Origin: Sclerodactyla briareus
Taxonomy: Eukaryota; Echinodermata; Holothuroidea; Dendrochirotida; Sclerodactylidae
DNA length: 64,000 nt
Assembly (NCBI GenBank): GCA_026419785.1
Contig: JAODTK010005545.1
Coordinates: 492,893 to 556,892 of the forward strand
Direction: 5' to 3'
The translations under genes were made by a program, and so were the position numbers. The first letter of the stretch is position 1; every line of letters starts with the position of its first letter. Below the pieces are notes generated by a model. That model ran no database searches and was not told the DNA's origin. It was given only the letters and a program-made list of their open reading frames with translations. Positions 33,600-45,644 of this stretch are shown piece after piece.

Positions 33600-35130
33600 A
33601 TCTTTTTTTCATTTATCCCTGAGACAGATCGAAATATCTTGTTTTTCCATCCAGGACAAATGTTTTCCTTGAATAGCCATTGGACACCGTTGGTTATCAG
33701 AAAGTAGTTTTATGATCCAGAGGCCATTGAACCAGCTCATGTGTTTATTATGTTACTTGCAAAATGATATTTTTTTATTTTTACAGGTTTCGTATCAATT
33801 ATCATGACACTGATTGGTCAATATATGTCATGAGTAGTGGTGCCTATGAGATCTTCAAGAATTTATGAAGTCGAAGACAAGTAAGCAGAGCATACTGAGC
33901 TACGCCGTTCAACATTGTGAATCAAGCCATTCATCTGCTACAAATTAATTTAGGTCCGCTATCCTTGAGTTGTAATTTGGATTTGTGTGGTATTATGGCC
34001 TGTGGGATGGTTCACCAATTGTAAAGGGACACAGCATTTAGTACAAGCAGTAGTGTTTGAGCCACAGTTCGTCTTACCTGAGCAATAATGCCTACTGTAC
34101 ATTTAACCTTCCCGATCAATGATCACAAATCATTTAAAATTAGAATTTCCCTGTACTTGGTGATTGACATACATGTTTAGTTTACAATCTTCATGGTTTT
34201 TGTTTTATTTAGGTTATTTTACAGATCCGTTCCTTGTACAATTAAATATGCCTCACTGCATGAAAGTCCTATCAAACAGAACAAGAAAGCCCTGAAATAG
34301 TATGCAATCCATGGGATTTTTAATAATAAATTCTTGTTTTACTGTATTATTTCGCTATATTTTCAATGTGAAGAAAATGCGAAACTCCATGTTAAAATAT
34401 TTAGTTCTGCATTGTAGGTTCCCATTTCATTACTGTTTATTTAACAGGTCAAATTGTTACATGTAATGATTATTGATGAAATACATATCTGACAATGAAT
34501 ACTCTGCATGTTCCCTGTTTTTTTGTCACCCTGCCTTTGTCTTCATGTAGGCTGTATCATGTTGTTGTGTCACCTATTTGTAGCATTTGCGCTTAACCTG
34601 AAGAGTGTAAGAGCCTCATGAAAACTGTTCATACTGGCGTTTGTGTTCTTAATACACAGAGTACATTGACTCTATCGTTTTTGGGTCATGAAAGATTAGA
34701 CCCAGAGCACCATCAATCTTCGTGAGAACCTAGTTGGTGGAAAGTCTTCATGTTCACCCGATCAAAATCACATTTGCTACCACTGTTACAAGTTGGAAGT
34801 CCATCTGAGCAGTTAGGAACTTTGAAAATTGTACAACATTATATTTTGGCCAATCTCGGCTTGCTGTAATCAAACTCAACTTGGAATACATGGGTACACA
34901 CGCAGAATAATCTCGATTTACAAGCCGGAAGCTCACATTCTACATGGTTGCATCAAGCATATGCACATGTCAATTGCAAGACGCTCCTCTAGACCCCTGG
35001 GGATGGTCTGCCATGTGATTGCTTCATGGTCAGGAAAGTAATGAAGCAGGATTACGTTGGAGTCTAACAAGGGTGAGTCGTGATTCGAACGCACCTGTGC
35101 ATTTGTCCGTCATGTAGGAATCTCGCGGAA
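33600..35130. other. Gene-empty AT-rich stretch
   Basis: Only short open frames with no signature occur, and no repeat boundary was recognised. Confidence 0.5.
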
Positions 35131-35145
35131 TTGTAGTATACTTAC

Positions 35146-35415
35146 GTGTACGGTCTTCCATCTGTCGACTGGGGTGCGCCATATGGCCTTTATTGTCAGA
35201 AAACGGTCCACATGATATCTTTGTATTGTAATGATCCCACAACCGAACCTATTATATTGAACTGTGGAAACAATGAAACAAATAAATTGAATGATATACA
35301 TGCGCAGCTCCTGTATCCAAACTGGTCTTGCAAAAAGAGCCTCCAACACATGTCTCCTTCCTTGGTGTACGTTTGCTTCGAAATCCTTTACTCACAAATC
35401 CTTGTCATCCACTAA
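35146..35415 (+). CDS. Cysteine-bearing open frame, possibly a diverged SRCR-like exon
   Basis: The translation contains YGLPSVDWGAPYGLYC, then HMISLYCNDPTTEPIILNC, then NNETNKLN, YPNWSC and VYVCF. The spacing LYC-(n)-E-(n)-LNC resembles the '-C-G-E--L-DC' half of an SRCR domain, and two N-glycosylation sites (NET, NWS) fit an extracellular product. The N-terminal SRCR motifs are not present in frame upstream and there is no ATG; reading begins after a stop at 35134. The assignment is weak and may be coincidence. Confidence 0.25.
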   Translation: MYGLPSVDWGAPYGLYCQKTVHMISLYCNDPTTEPIILNCGNNETNKLNDIHAQLLYPNWSCKKSLQHMSPSLVYVCFEILYSQILVIH

Positions 35416-35731
35416 ACGTACGCATCACCCGCAATTTCTTTTTGACTTCCAGCCGTTTTTCTCTATTTCGTTGCATTATTGTTAAAGGCTGCATGGATCA
35501 ATTTTTGCGCGAAATTTGGTATCCAAGTTTTCAACCAGCTGGCTGCGTCAGTTGTTATTTAGTGTACTTGAGCAACTGATGGAAGATATTCCAATATAGA
35601 CCCCAAATTCACACTTGGATTTAGTTTGATGATGATCTGATAGTAATTGGAAAACGATCCTTGAAAGTTCTCTTCATAATTGGTTTTATAAAATTCATGG
35701 CACTAACAACTTGAAACTTACGGATTATTAT

Positions 35732-37530
35732 CTCATAACCAGCTCATGGCTGGTTGAGCTATTGGAATCCTCATGTCATGTCACTTATCTTCTGTCTGTC
35801 TGTCTGCCCGTCCGTCCGTCTGCCACAATTGCTTTTTGGCCCCAAACAGTCCTTCTGTGATGGATGTCGACAAACTCGGACAACATGTTCTTGACCCATC
35901 GGACATGTCTGACCTTGTGAAGGTCCAAAAATATCATTACGGGGCGATATAGGCCAGGATGTGACTAAAATTTCCAAATGTCTCCTACAAATTGTCGTGA
36001 ACAGCGCTGATGTTCAGTCATAATGATGGTCTATCATCCGTACCTTCGGGGTGTTTCAGGAATTTTTGGTCCAAGGTCCCACTCGGCCTGAGGGCCCATT
36101 TCATAAAATTTCACACAGTGGTTTTTGAAATGCATCTCCCGCCCACACAGCTCCACTTTATTTTCTTCAAAGTTCACATGTCATGTTTGTTGGGTAGAGG
36201 GCCATTGGGGGTTTAGGAATTTCGGCCCAGGCCAGTTTGGGCCGTACGGGCCCATCATGTGAAATACCGCAATATTGTATCTCTCGTGCAAATGTACTTG
36301 GGTGTTCCGGCTTTTTTTGTCCAATGTCCGACTTGGGCCCGATTGTCCATTTATGAGATTTCACACAATTGGTGCCTTGAAATGAAATTCCATGGAATTC
36401 ACACATTTGGTACTTGAAATTGCAACTCCTCCCACAAGTTCCAATGATTTTTTTAAGAATACATTTGATCCACGACTTCTTGTAGTGGTCCCTCAGGTGT
36501 GTTTGCAAAACCTCTGACCCAAGGCCCAATGTTGGCCCTAGGGCCCATCATGTTAACTCACGCAAATGCGTCTACTACAAATTTCGATCACAGCGTCGTG
36601 TTTTGATGTTCGTCTTACTGACGTCTAATAGCCTACATGGAGTTTCTCAAAATTATGGACTTCAGACCCCAGTGGTGGGCCCGAGGACTCTATGTGCAAT
36701 CCCGTAAATGCTTTTCCTCCTACATAGTTTGGTGCACGTGCTGATGTTCGATCATAATGATGGAAAGCCAACCTAGCATGCTTTTTTTCAAGATTTTTGT
36801 CCGAGGGTCCACTTATTGGGGCCCCAAATCCTATCTAACTCAATTACTTACATACCTTTTTGGCCTCTAAACAGTCATTCTGTGACAGAATGTCGACCAA
36901 ACTTGGACACAATGTTAATTGACTCATGGGACATGTTTGAATTTGTGAAGGTCAGTGTCGAAGGTCATCAAAGGGGCGGTATAGGCCATTATGTGTACAA
37001 TTCCTAATGGTACCCTCCTACAAAGTACATAAGATTTTCTTGAAACTGGTGTCATAATGTTATCTTTTTAGCTGGTTTGGCAGATTTTTTTTTTTGGATG
37101 AATATCATATATTGTCAATTATACTTGAAGCAGTAACATCTGATTAAAAGAGCAAAAACTCATTCTTCGATGGATTTGGTCCAACTTGGACCAAATGTTC
37201 ATCGCCTTTTTGTCACATCTTTTTTTTTTTTTTTTTTGAACATGTGAAGGTCAGTGTAATTAAAGGACCACATAGCCACTGTGTGAAATTGCCTTTTCCT
37301 CTCTCCCTGGTTCCTTCTTGATGGCGTTGACCAACTGAGTACCATCTTTAGTGACTGCTATTGACATCCGTGGCATCTGAAAATCAATGTCAAAAGTCGT
37401 TACAGGGGCCCAATAGGCTATTGTTTGCCTTCTTGGCCTCAGGATCTCGAACATTAACACCTTCGTCTTGGTACTTTGTGCAGTTTGAGCTAACACACCA
37501 TTTGTGCTCTATTTTTTTTTTTTTTCAGAA
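35732..37530 (+). repeat. Large modular non-coding repeat, copy region 2
   Basis: It opens with the hairpin CTCATAACCAGCTCATGGC...GAGCT (35732-35760), then a CTGTCTGTCTG/CCGTCCGTCCG tract (35793-35823). Next come TTTGGCCCCAAACAGTCC, GTGATGGATGTCGACAAAC, GGACATGTCTGACC, ~300-bp units beginning at 36002, 36590 and 36739, a second 'ACAGTCATTCTGTGAC' block at 36868, and an end block (37180-37500) with GTCGTTACAGGGGCCCAATA and TTTGTGCTCTA. The module order equals copy region 1, showing they derive from one ancestral unit. Confidence 0.65.
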
Positions 37531-37539
37531 ACAGCGCCC

Positions 37540-37953
37540 ACATTCACGTTCGCAGAAATTCGATGGCTTAAAAATTGAATAGAAGTCCAGAATTACTTCA
37601 ATTTGGTTAATATTTTGCCCAAGTTTTCACTATTAGCTTTCGAACTATCCAGTAAATTGATTAGGCGCATCAGGATGGCCCGATTCCCCGACAAAAAATA
37701 ACTGCTCGCTTTGCGTACTAATTTTTTACCGTTCGTATTTGGCGGAGAAATCATAACCTTCGTGGTATTCAGGTAAATAAGCATTTCATGTGTTGATTAG
37801 GTGTTTCCTTCCCTATATGACTTGTACTCTTGCGAACAGAGCTTAACTCAAGTTCACGTTATGTTACAAGCGTTACTTTAGATATTCATCATGACAACCT
37901 TTAAGGTACAACCCCTTACATACATAATAGAAAACCGATGTATGTCGTGAAAT
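37540..37953. other. Unassigned stretch after the modular repeat
   Basis: It begins at a T run and CAG near 37520-37530, which looks like a 3' splice site, but the following frames close quickly. Nothing was recognised. Confidence 0.4.
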
Positions 37954-38319
37954 ATGTGGGGAATAACGACATACGAAAAAACATTTAAGACGACGATAGA
38001 GCACATAATCTTGAATAGATACGAGATCGTAAGTCACGTCAATCCATATGACTCTTGGCAACCTGATGGGAACAGGTTTGTAATGTGCGTGGATGGCAAC
38101 TTTGTTACAACCTGCTGGACCTCCTACGACACTTCGTGCTACCACACTATCTCCCACGTCCAGCATCTTAAAGAATACTTCGGAAATTTGAATAATATTA
38201 ACCTGCCACATCCGCACTACCAGTTTTTTTTTTCCGCCACGTGTTGGCTGCTCTCTCTCTTATCCGGTGCGGCCGTACTTATCATGGGTAAACTTAAAGA
38301 GCGCCTCCACTTCAGCTGA
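37954..38319 (+). CDS. Unrecognised 121-codon open frame with a C-terminal membrane segment
   Basis: The translation has several cysteines (MCVDGNFVTTCWTSYDTSC), then HPHYQF and a hydrophobic stretch (SATCWLLSLLSGAAVLIMG) followed by KLKERLHFS and a stop. This is the layout of a small type I or tail-anchored membrane protein. The antisense strand is also open over most of the interval (37873-38217), so coding status is ambiguous. The following bases continue into the next modular repeat. No family recognised. Confidence 0.25.
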   Translation: MWGITTYEKTFKTTIEHIILNRYEIVSHVNPYDSWQPDGNRFVMCVDGNFVTTCWTSYDTSCYHTISHVQHLKEYFGNLNNINLPHPHYQFFFSATCWLLSLLSGAAVLIMGKLKERLHFS

Positions 38320-38387
38320 ATAAAGAACACACCCTGCAACGGACGGACGGATATGTTTTGATAATTTATAGCGCCGCCTGCTGTTTT

Positions 38388-39440
38388 GCTCAAACCGGCT
38401 CGCTGGTTGAGCTATTGTGATGCCCTCGTCATTCTATATATCTAATCTCTAAACTTTCGTTTTTATGCCACCAAATGTGTCGTGCTTCGATGGATCTTGA
38501 CCAAACTTGGGTCCGATTTATATTGACTGATGGGTATCATCGTTGACCACTCACAGGTCAGTGGCTTCAAGATCTCGGGGGACTTAGTGAAAAACTGCAA
38601 ACGCTACTGCTCCCTGCCTATTAGGTCCGGATTGCCGTGAATCGATGTATTCACGTCGCCAGGTAGTACCTATGCGACCCCAGGTATTTAAAGTGAAAGG
38701 TCATGAAGATGGTAGTGTCATTAAGTTCAAATTGTAGAATAAGATGTTTTTTGTCCCCTCAGTAAAATACTCATGTTGTGATGAATGGTTAACCTAAGTT
38801 GAACTAATATTCATTTTGGGGGTGCTTTTGACCACCCAGAATCATTGATGTGGGAACTACTAAACGCTACTTCTCCAACTTCTCCAAGCAGATTAGGTCG
38901 TAGTTTTAAATCCTTGCTAGTGGTACCCTGTCGGTCCAAAAGGACTTGGAGGTCGAAAGGGTCATTAAAGGGGAGGGGGTAGTAGCAATTCTGTTCAAAA
39001 TGCATGTGTTTGCCTTCGACTTATCTGCTGTGATGGATTTGACCAGAGCTGGGACATACTATTCACGTGCTGACTGGGTGGACCTTTGGGCCACCCACAG
39101 GTCAAGGGCTTGAAAAAGCCTCATGGGCCAGTGTGATGCGAAAACTGTAACTTGTACTCTTACAAATAAGTTGAAGTTTTGTACGCCATTTGTCCATCAT
39201 TGACCTATTGGTACCTACCTATGGGGCGTTCGGGATTTTCAGGTCAAGGGTCATTGAAGGGCGTAAGTAGGCAGTTATGTGGCAAGCTGCCCAAACGTGT
39301 ATGCCCCCCCTTACTTTTGCTACAGAGTTGAATTTGAAAATTTCCATAGGATGCTCTCGGTCTGTATCAGTGTTACATGTAGGGTGTTTAAGGAATGTAA
39401 AATCAAAAGTCATTGAGAGTCCTGCGACTATCATATGATG
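38388..39440 (+). repeat. Large modular non-coding repeat, copy region 3
   Basis: It opens with GCTCAAACCGGCTCGCTGG then TTGAGCTATTGTGATGCCC (38388-38423). It continues with GTGCTTCGATGGATCTTGAC, CAAACTTGGGTCC, ACTCACAGGTCAGTGGC and several rounds of GGTCATTGAAGGGG-type words (38700-39260). The later units are of a different subtype from those at 23457 and 36002. The right edge is approximate. Confidence 0.55.
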
Positions 39441-39935
39441 AATTGTAAAACAATCTTTTCTCCCACACAGTTTGCTTACAGAAAATTTGAAAATATATCA
39501 GATATCTTCCTGTGGGCATTGCTTTTGTATCTGAAGAATGACCCTCCTTTTTTTTAAAACAGCGATCATCACAGGCCGAAAAGGGATATAGACCTCTCTC
39601 TAAATGAATGCAGAGTGTCTTGCCCTCAATCAAATACTCCACTTTAACCAGTGACCTATAGCAACCCCAGCAGTGCAGAGAAGGTTCCAGTCAAACAGCA
39701 CAAACAGTTCAATGTCTGTCTAGTTTGACTACGGAACCATGGGTTCTCTAGCTTGACCCGTACATCCACAATCCGAACCACATGTCGTGTTTACCAACCA
39801 TCATACAAAAGCAATCATTTTCAATAGTAATTGCCTCCATGTTATCATCATGGTGTCATAACACTGACCATTTCACTGTAACGCTATTGTTAACCAACCA
39901 CGCCACGACCGACCAGAAATCAGCAAGTTCTGAGT
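39441..39935. other. Unassigned stretch, may include the 3' tail of the adjoining LINE
   Basis: The minus-strand LINE described next loses recognisable motifs here, so its 3' non-coding tail may lie in this interval. No poly-A or simple-repeat tail marks a clear end. Confidence 0.35.
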
Positions 39936-42660
39936 TTAATTGGTTGAACTGTACCAGATTGGGCAGTGCCCCATTTCAAATAATAGAATGAGATCATGGT
40001 TCAGCTGATTGGCAACTAGGGACGTTAGATAAAATCGTTCCGCTTCGGGGGGCGAGGAAAGCACAGAGATTGTTTGAAGGGTAGAATCATCAGCAATGGA
40101 GTGAATACGATATAGGAGGTAGAGGCTAAGAAGATCATTGATAAAAATGAGAAAGAGTGTAGGAGCGAAAACACAACTTGGGCACACCAGCATTGATACG
40201 GAAGGTCTCGGAGAGAGCACCTCAACCCTAACAGAGATAGACGACCGGTAAGAAAACTGGCAGTCCAAGAGGAAAGAAGGGGGCTGAAAACCAAATGCAG
40301 TTATTTGGCAAGGATTCCGGCGTGCCAAACCTTCAAAGGCCTTAGAAGATATCAAGGGTCCATATCCCTACTTTCACCGAAACTCAATTGCTTGGCCCAC
40401 TGTATTGGTGACAAAGACTAGTAGGTCCCCAGCAGATCGCATGCCGGAAACCATACTGGTGGTCACCTGATGATAGAGTGAAACTCAAGAAAGTTCAAAA
40501 CTCTTGTTTTCTATAGTGTCCATACTTTGGAGAGGACCCGAGGTGATGGCATCGGCCTTCTTGTGGGGTGTTGGATTTGTCACCCCTTTTTTGGGGACTG
40601 GGCAGACAGGAGCATGTTTCCACACAGAAGGTAGCATCCCATAGATAACAAAGAAGGCGGGTAAAGCTTGCTAAGGACAGGCGCAAGTTCGGGTCACACT
40701 TCAGAGGACTAATAGGAGGAACTTCCATCAGTACCAATGCTTAATTAATGTCTAAACTATTGATTGTTTGGCGGACCATGCGCGTAGTGAAATAACACAT
40801 CCAGATCGTTTTCAACCAAAGCTTGCAAAGATGGAAGAAGATGAGCATCTGTGTTCATATTGAATTAGAAGAGAAAGCTCGGCAAAAGTCTTAGCTTTTA
40901 GAGGTGGGGCATCACTAGCCACAGAGCCATCAGGATTTGACCATTCGAGGGAATTTGGAAGTACAGAAGTTCTGAGACAGATTTTGGCCAGCGTCCAAAA
41001 TGAACGACTACCCAGAAGGGCAGGATGAAAGGTTATTCGCCAGTTGAAATGAAGAATTTTTTTGCCTCATCGATTTCTCAGAGCACACATTACGAAGCAT
41101 AACATAGGCTTAACGGGAATCAGGTGAAGGAGACGATAGCCAAGCTCGATAAAAGTCGTTCTTCTCCTGGACGTCAGAGTATGTACAATTATGGTTGAAC
41201 CATGAGGTGATGAGAGAGAGCCGAATCTTAAAGTGTAGGGAATAAAATGTTCATTCCTAAAAACAAATAATTTCCGAAATAGCAGAAAGCAGAGGAGAGG
41301 GGATGGGGTCATCTGAGAAGGTAGTTTTCAATCCCAAGGGAAGACTGAAAAAATCCCCGAAGACCAACCCCAGTCGCTTTGGAGTAGTTCCAGAGTTTTT
41401 CCTTGGTGGGGAGCTTGCCTATCGGAGTTAGATGATGAGACAGGGTAATGATCAAATAGTAAGAGGAGCCAATAGGGGCAGAGGCAGTTGCTGGACTGTA
41501 AAAAAGGGGCTGAGTAGTGAGAAAGAGATCCAACAAGTTAGCAGAGTCCGAGGCCCGATCTGGGGCGGATACGGGTAGGAGAATTGATGAGCTGGGGGTG
41601 AGCCATTGGTAAATAGCAAAGAACTCCAGCTCTCGACACAGCTCTATCAGAGGCGATAGAGTGTATGAGCCATTCTTCGTTTATGCACATTGAATCACCC
41701 GTATAGCAATTTTCATCACATTCGTTATAAAGTAAAATCGTTAATTAGTAATTCAACAGCAGAGGTGAGTTGCGAGAATAGAGCCTCGTGATTATTACAG
41801 TTGGGCGAACGGTAAACACAAAAACCGACCACCTTTTAAAGTCAATCGAGGAAGGAGAACTTTAAGGAGCAGAGAAGTTGAAAGTCATCAAAAAAGAGAT
41901 CAAATTAGAAAGTCGGCTTGACAGGGATGCTGGATTGGGACAAAGGCGCAAACTTCCACCTTAAAAATGAAAACATATTAAGGATATAGTTGGGACACTT
42001 CAGATGTGTTACATCAAAAGGGATTTAATCTGTGTCAGTTAAAAAAAAGTAGAGGAGGATGCGGAGCCATGAGGAGTTGGTGGACTGTGTTGAGATTGCG
42101 GTGAGCCGCGGTATATTCGCGAAAGAGAAAGAAAAGAGAGAAAACAGATGTCCGTGAAGGGGCTGCAGTAGGTTTCGTATGACTTAAACTGAATTAACGC
42201 CTGATAAGGTAGTAAGAAGGGCGGACAAAGGTAGGGCAAGTGGAAAACCCACTGCATCGACAAGGACACCCCACAAGACTAAATTTTCGGAAGAAGCACT
42301 GACCTCGAGTGAGGCACCCACCACCCCGAAACAACCGACCTATGGTGACACCTAGTCGCGAACTAGCAGAGGAGGGTGTTCGGTATGTACTTCCGCCAGA
42401 TTAAAAAGGCACCTCCCCTGCGCTACCAAAAAGAGCCCCCCCGGGGTTCGGCGGCCTCTGCCTATCTGACGGCAGGCCTTGGCAGCGCAACCGACTCCAC
42501 CTGTATCCTCATGCCCACGAAAAAAGAACCCATGGTATCAATCAAGTCGAAACCGGGTAAACACAGACCTTCAGGGTCCTCAGAAGAACCGGCAAACGAC
42601 CCCGAGAGCTTGGAAATGATGCAAAATGTTACAGGCAAAGAAGGGGGCCTGAAACGCATA
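39936..42660 (-). mobile_element. LINE (non-LTR retrotransposon), decayed, endonuclease to reverse transcriptase
   Basis: Minus-strand order matches a LINE ORF2. The end of an endonuclease lies at 41536-41309 (LLDLFLTTQPLFYSPATASA then PIGSS and, in the neighbouring frame, a DHYPV-like SDH site). A linker follows at 41312-40990 (ALRNR...SFWTLAK-like). RT block 1-2 is at 40737-40495 (SPLKCDPNLRLSLASFTRL; KRGDKSN). The core is at 40355-39936, with KAFEG (for SKAFD), FAPTLFLIFINDLLS and the catalytic box, seen as IADDST at 40098-40081. Multiple frame changes mark it as inactive. Related to CR1/Jockey/I-type elements; clade not fixed. Upstream 42269-42039 may be further endonuclease sequence. Both limits are approximate. 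Confidence 0.75.
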
Positions 42661-44249
42661 GAGAATCACTAAAGGCACCCAAGGGTCAGCGGTGGTACTT
42701 CCCCCCGGGCGGCAAAACAAGAGTTGCCTACCACCTAAGACATACATTCGAACTGTTATGTGCTGTTTTGAACTGGCAACCCTTCTCTGCCCTGCTTGGG
42801 GTGCTCTAGGTCACTGTTAAAGTGGGAGTATTTGACTCCCACTCACATAGTAGGAGTAGAGTAATCCAGATGGGATCGCAGTTACATGTCCATAAGTCCC
42901 AATGGGACACAAATATACATTTAGTGACAGTGTCACCCCCACATTTACATTCAGGAAAGCTGGTTAAGTATCCAGTCTCAGCTGAGTTGGCCAAGTATGT
43001 CAAACTTACCGTTCAGAGGGCCCTCAGAATCTGAAACTCAGTGACCACCAACTGGCCCCCGAACAATTACGATCAAGTTAACCTACTATGATGGAATACG
43101 AGGACGAGTTCTTCGTACATTTCTGTATGGCTGAAATTTTCATTCATTACCATGCGCGTGGTCCCATAGGGGGGCCAATGGGGCGCTCCCTGCTTAGACG
43201 AGGATGCTAAAAGGCGAGGGTAGAGAAGAAGAAAAGTGGTGGGGGGGGGGGAGAAACAAGGAGGAGAAACCTATCGATACGCAAACCAGCGTTATGTTAG
43301 CAAGATGGGTTCAGAGTAGGAGATTTTATGAAAAATTGTATATATTGAAATGGGACAGCAGTCAGAGAAGACGCCGATGGTTACAGTCATTGAACGAACT
43401 TGCCCCCACGTACAAGAAGATATGTTTATATTTAGTATGAATACCCTGCCTAAGAGCAAACTTCCGAAAACGAGCCTATTACCGGGGCAAAATCGAATAT
43501 CACAGAAAACGTTCCTCACACTTTGCTGCAAATGAAGGGAAGTATTGCTATTACAACTACGAATCCCACAGTCTTAAAAGTTTTGGAAATTCCTAATGTT
43601 TAGGATTCGCTTGTATTGTACCCTTGTTATTGTATAATACTGCGTTTCCTTCCACCGTTCCGTTCTAAGCTCTAATTCTATTATGGCCTCTATATGCTAT
43701 ATGTGAGGGCCTTGGGGTGATTAGCGTCCCTCGCTAACCGAAGTTTAATAGAAAGAAAAAGTAATAATGCTAAGGATATCGGGCGAGATGGTCGGCAATG
43801 ATTACACGGCGGCAACGATTGTATGAGGCCACAACAGAAATCGTTATAGCGCCATCGGATCGCTTCGATATATCGACACAATGACATGTCAATATAGTCC
43901 ATACATGTGACATCATATTTCACTTGGACGATGGTCTTACCGTCCTTGCAGACGGCACGTGGTCAAAGTTACTGGCTGGTGTTGCAAGCTATATATCTTA
44001 GGTAATCTATCATATGATGGACAGACACTGCAATAATCGCGAGGAACCTTGCAGCATTCGTGGTCTGGCTTTTCACGTCTTAATCAATCGGTCAGTCATT
44101 GCATTGGTTACTGACTTGCTTTAGTTCGCTTATTGCTTGTAAAATGCGGAATGAGGACACATGATCGAATTTACGGTGTTGTTTTTTCCATGATTGATGG
44201 CATGTCGAATCCAATGTTTGCGAAAAAGTCCCACTGTCGGTCATAGTGG
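42661..44249. other. Unassigned stretch
   Basis: Open frames on both strands (42806-43034 and 43204-43535) are paired shadows without a signature. A G run of about 10 sits at 43241-43250. No gene was recognised. Confidence 0.4.
42821..42843. repeat. Perfect hairpin (9-bp arms, 5-nt loop)
   Basis: AGTGGGAGT and ACTCCCACT are exact reverse complements around ATTTG. No T run follows and no RNA gene is apparent, so a terminator role is not supported. Confidence 0.6.
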
Positions 44250-44699
44250 ATCAGGCTCAGGGGCGGCGATCATGGGGGACAATATTTGGTTGGGGGACGC
44301 AATGCATTTGTCCCCCCCCCCCCCCCCACAATATTTGGACCGACTGGCTGTTTCGCTGACACTGTACCGACATATCCAGCAGTAACCGTGTTTTAACAGA
44401 TGCATGATGACCTTAAATGATCATAGTTGAGTGACTTATGCTGCTCCATTTCGAAAAATTTGAGCGCTACGCGCACGGGTATTTTATGCGCCGGTAGTGT
44501 TGGGACATGGAGGGCCTTACTGAAGCCCTATGAGGTTTCTTAACCGAAAATGCTGCAATTTAATCGGGGTTGTTCTTAATATCAATGAATCTATTCCCAT
44601 CATTTGCACCGCGTTACAAGCTTTGGTGTGTTGCTCCGTCATTGGACGTTGTCGATTCCTGCTAGGGGACCAGTAATTAAATAAACAAACTAACATACA

Positions 44700-45340
44700 A
44701 AATCGCTATCTTGAGGAGCAAGGGGGTTGAGGGGACAGCGGTAGGTCTACCACATGGCGGGATCTGTTTTTTTTTTTAGTATGGTCGGGTGCGAAACTGG
44801 TTGAAAGTTGTGGGCACGGGCACATACTATCACTATGAGGGACAACGGGCGGCATCGAAAACGGCATGCGGCCAGGGAACGCCCCCAATTGCGTTATCAA
44901 AAGACAGATTCAAAATTCAGTGAAGAAAAGGCTAAGTCCCAATATTGCTGAATTTTCGATGGAATGCCCCCAAGTGTAAACTTTGTTGGTATTAAGGGAG
45001 AAGGTTGAGGCGATGGGGTAAGTTCTACCAACTGGGCGGGACCTGTGAATTTTTTTGGCTAGGTGTGTGCTTTTCGCGTATTTATAAAATAGTGTATGCA
45101 GCAATCAAGTTCATGGGTGCGACCACTTGGGAAAGTTGGGTGCGTGCAGCGGGGACATACGAGGGGGAGGCACCCAGTTCGGGTGGAACCCCTTAAAATA
45201 GCGTCGAAGATTCGGCCAGTTAACGCCACAAATCTGCAAAGCGACATGATTTCAAAATTCAGTGGAGATAAGTCTATACCAAAGATTTTGGACACTTTTC
45301 GATGGAATATCCAAAAGTGCAAAATTTTCGCGCGCGTCCG
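44700..45340. repeat. Two diverged ~340-bp direct units
   Basis: CAAAATTCAGTG..GA with TTTTCGATGGAAT and AAGTG-AAA occurs at 44911-44985 and at 45253-45325, an offset of 342. An upstream GGTTGAGG/GGTAGGTCTACCA-TGGCGGGA block near 44725 is echoed near 45004-45045. It is the interior of the hAT-family element and non-coding. Confidence 0.6.
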
Positions 45341-45644
45341 CGCGCAAGTGCAGTTTACTTGTGTTTATACTCATTTGGCCACCTGTCTAGCCCAAATTGG
45401 AATTGTCCCCCACGCGCCTGTGGTCCACAAAGAAGACAAAATGTGGGTCGTAATCTTTGAATAAAAAATCAGGCTAAGTGATAGGCAAGTGCCTGGGTCA
45501 TCAGTGCAAGTCGTTGGTCAAATTGGATAAACGAAAAATCTCGAGCTTCGCGCGAACGAGGGTTGTGCCATGGCCCATTCCTTGCTGACTCTCATGAACC
45601 GGTATACCTCACTTGCATCGTATTTTAGAATATCACAGCAGGAG

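Noticed and set aside
42822-42842. Hairpin considered as a transcription terminator or histone-type stem-loop
   Set aside because: No T run follows, and the stem and loop do not match the histone mRNA 3' stem-loop.
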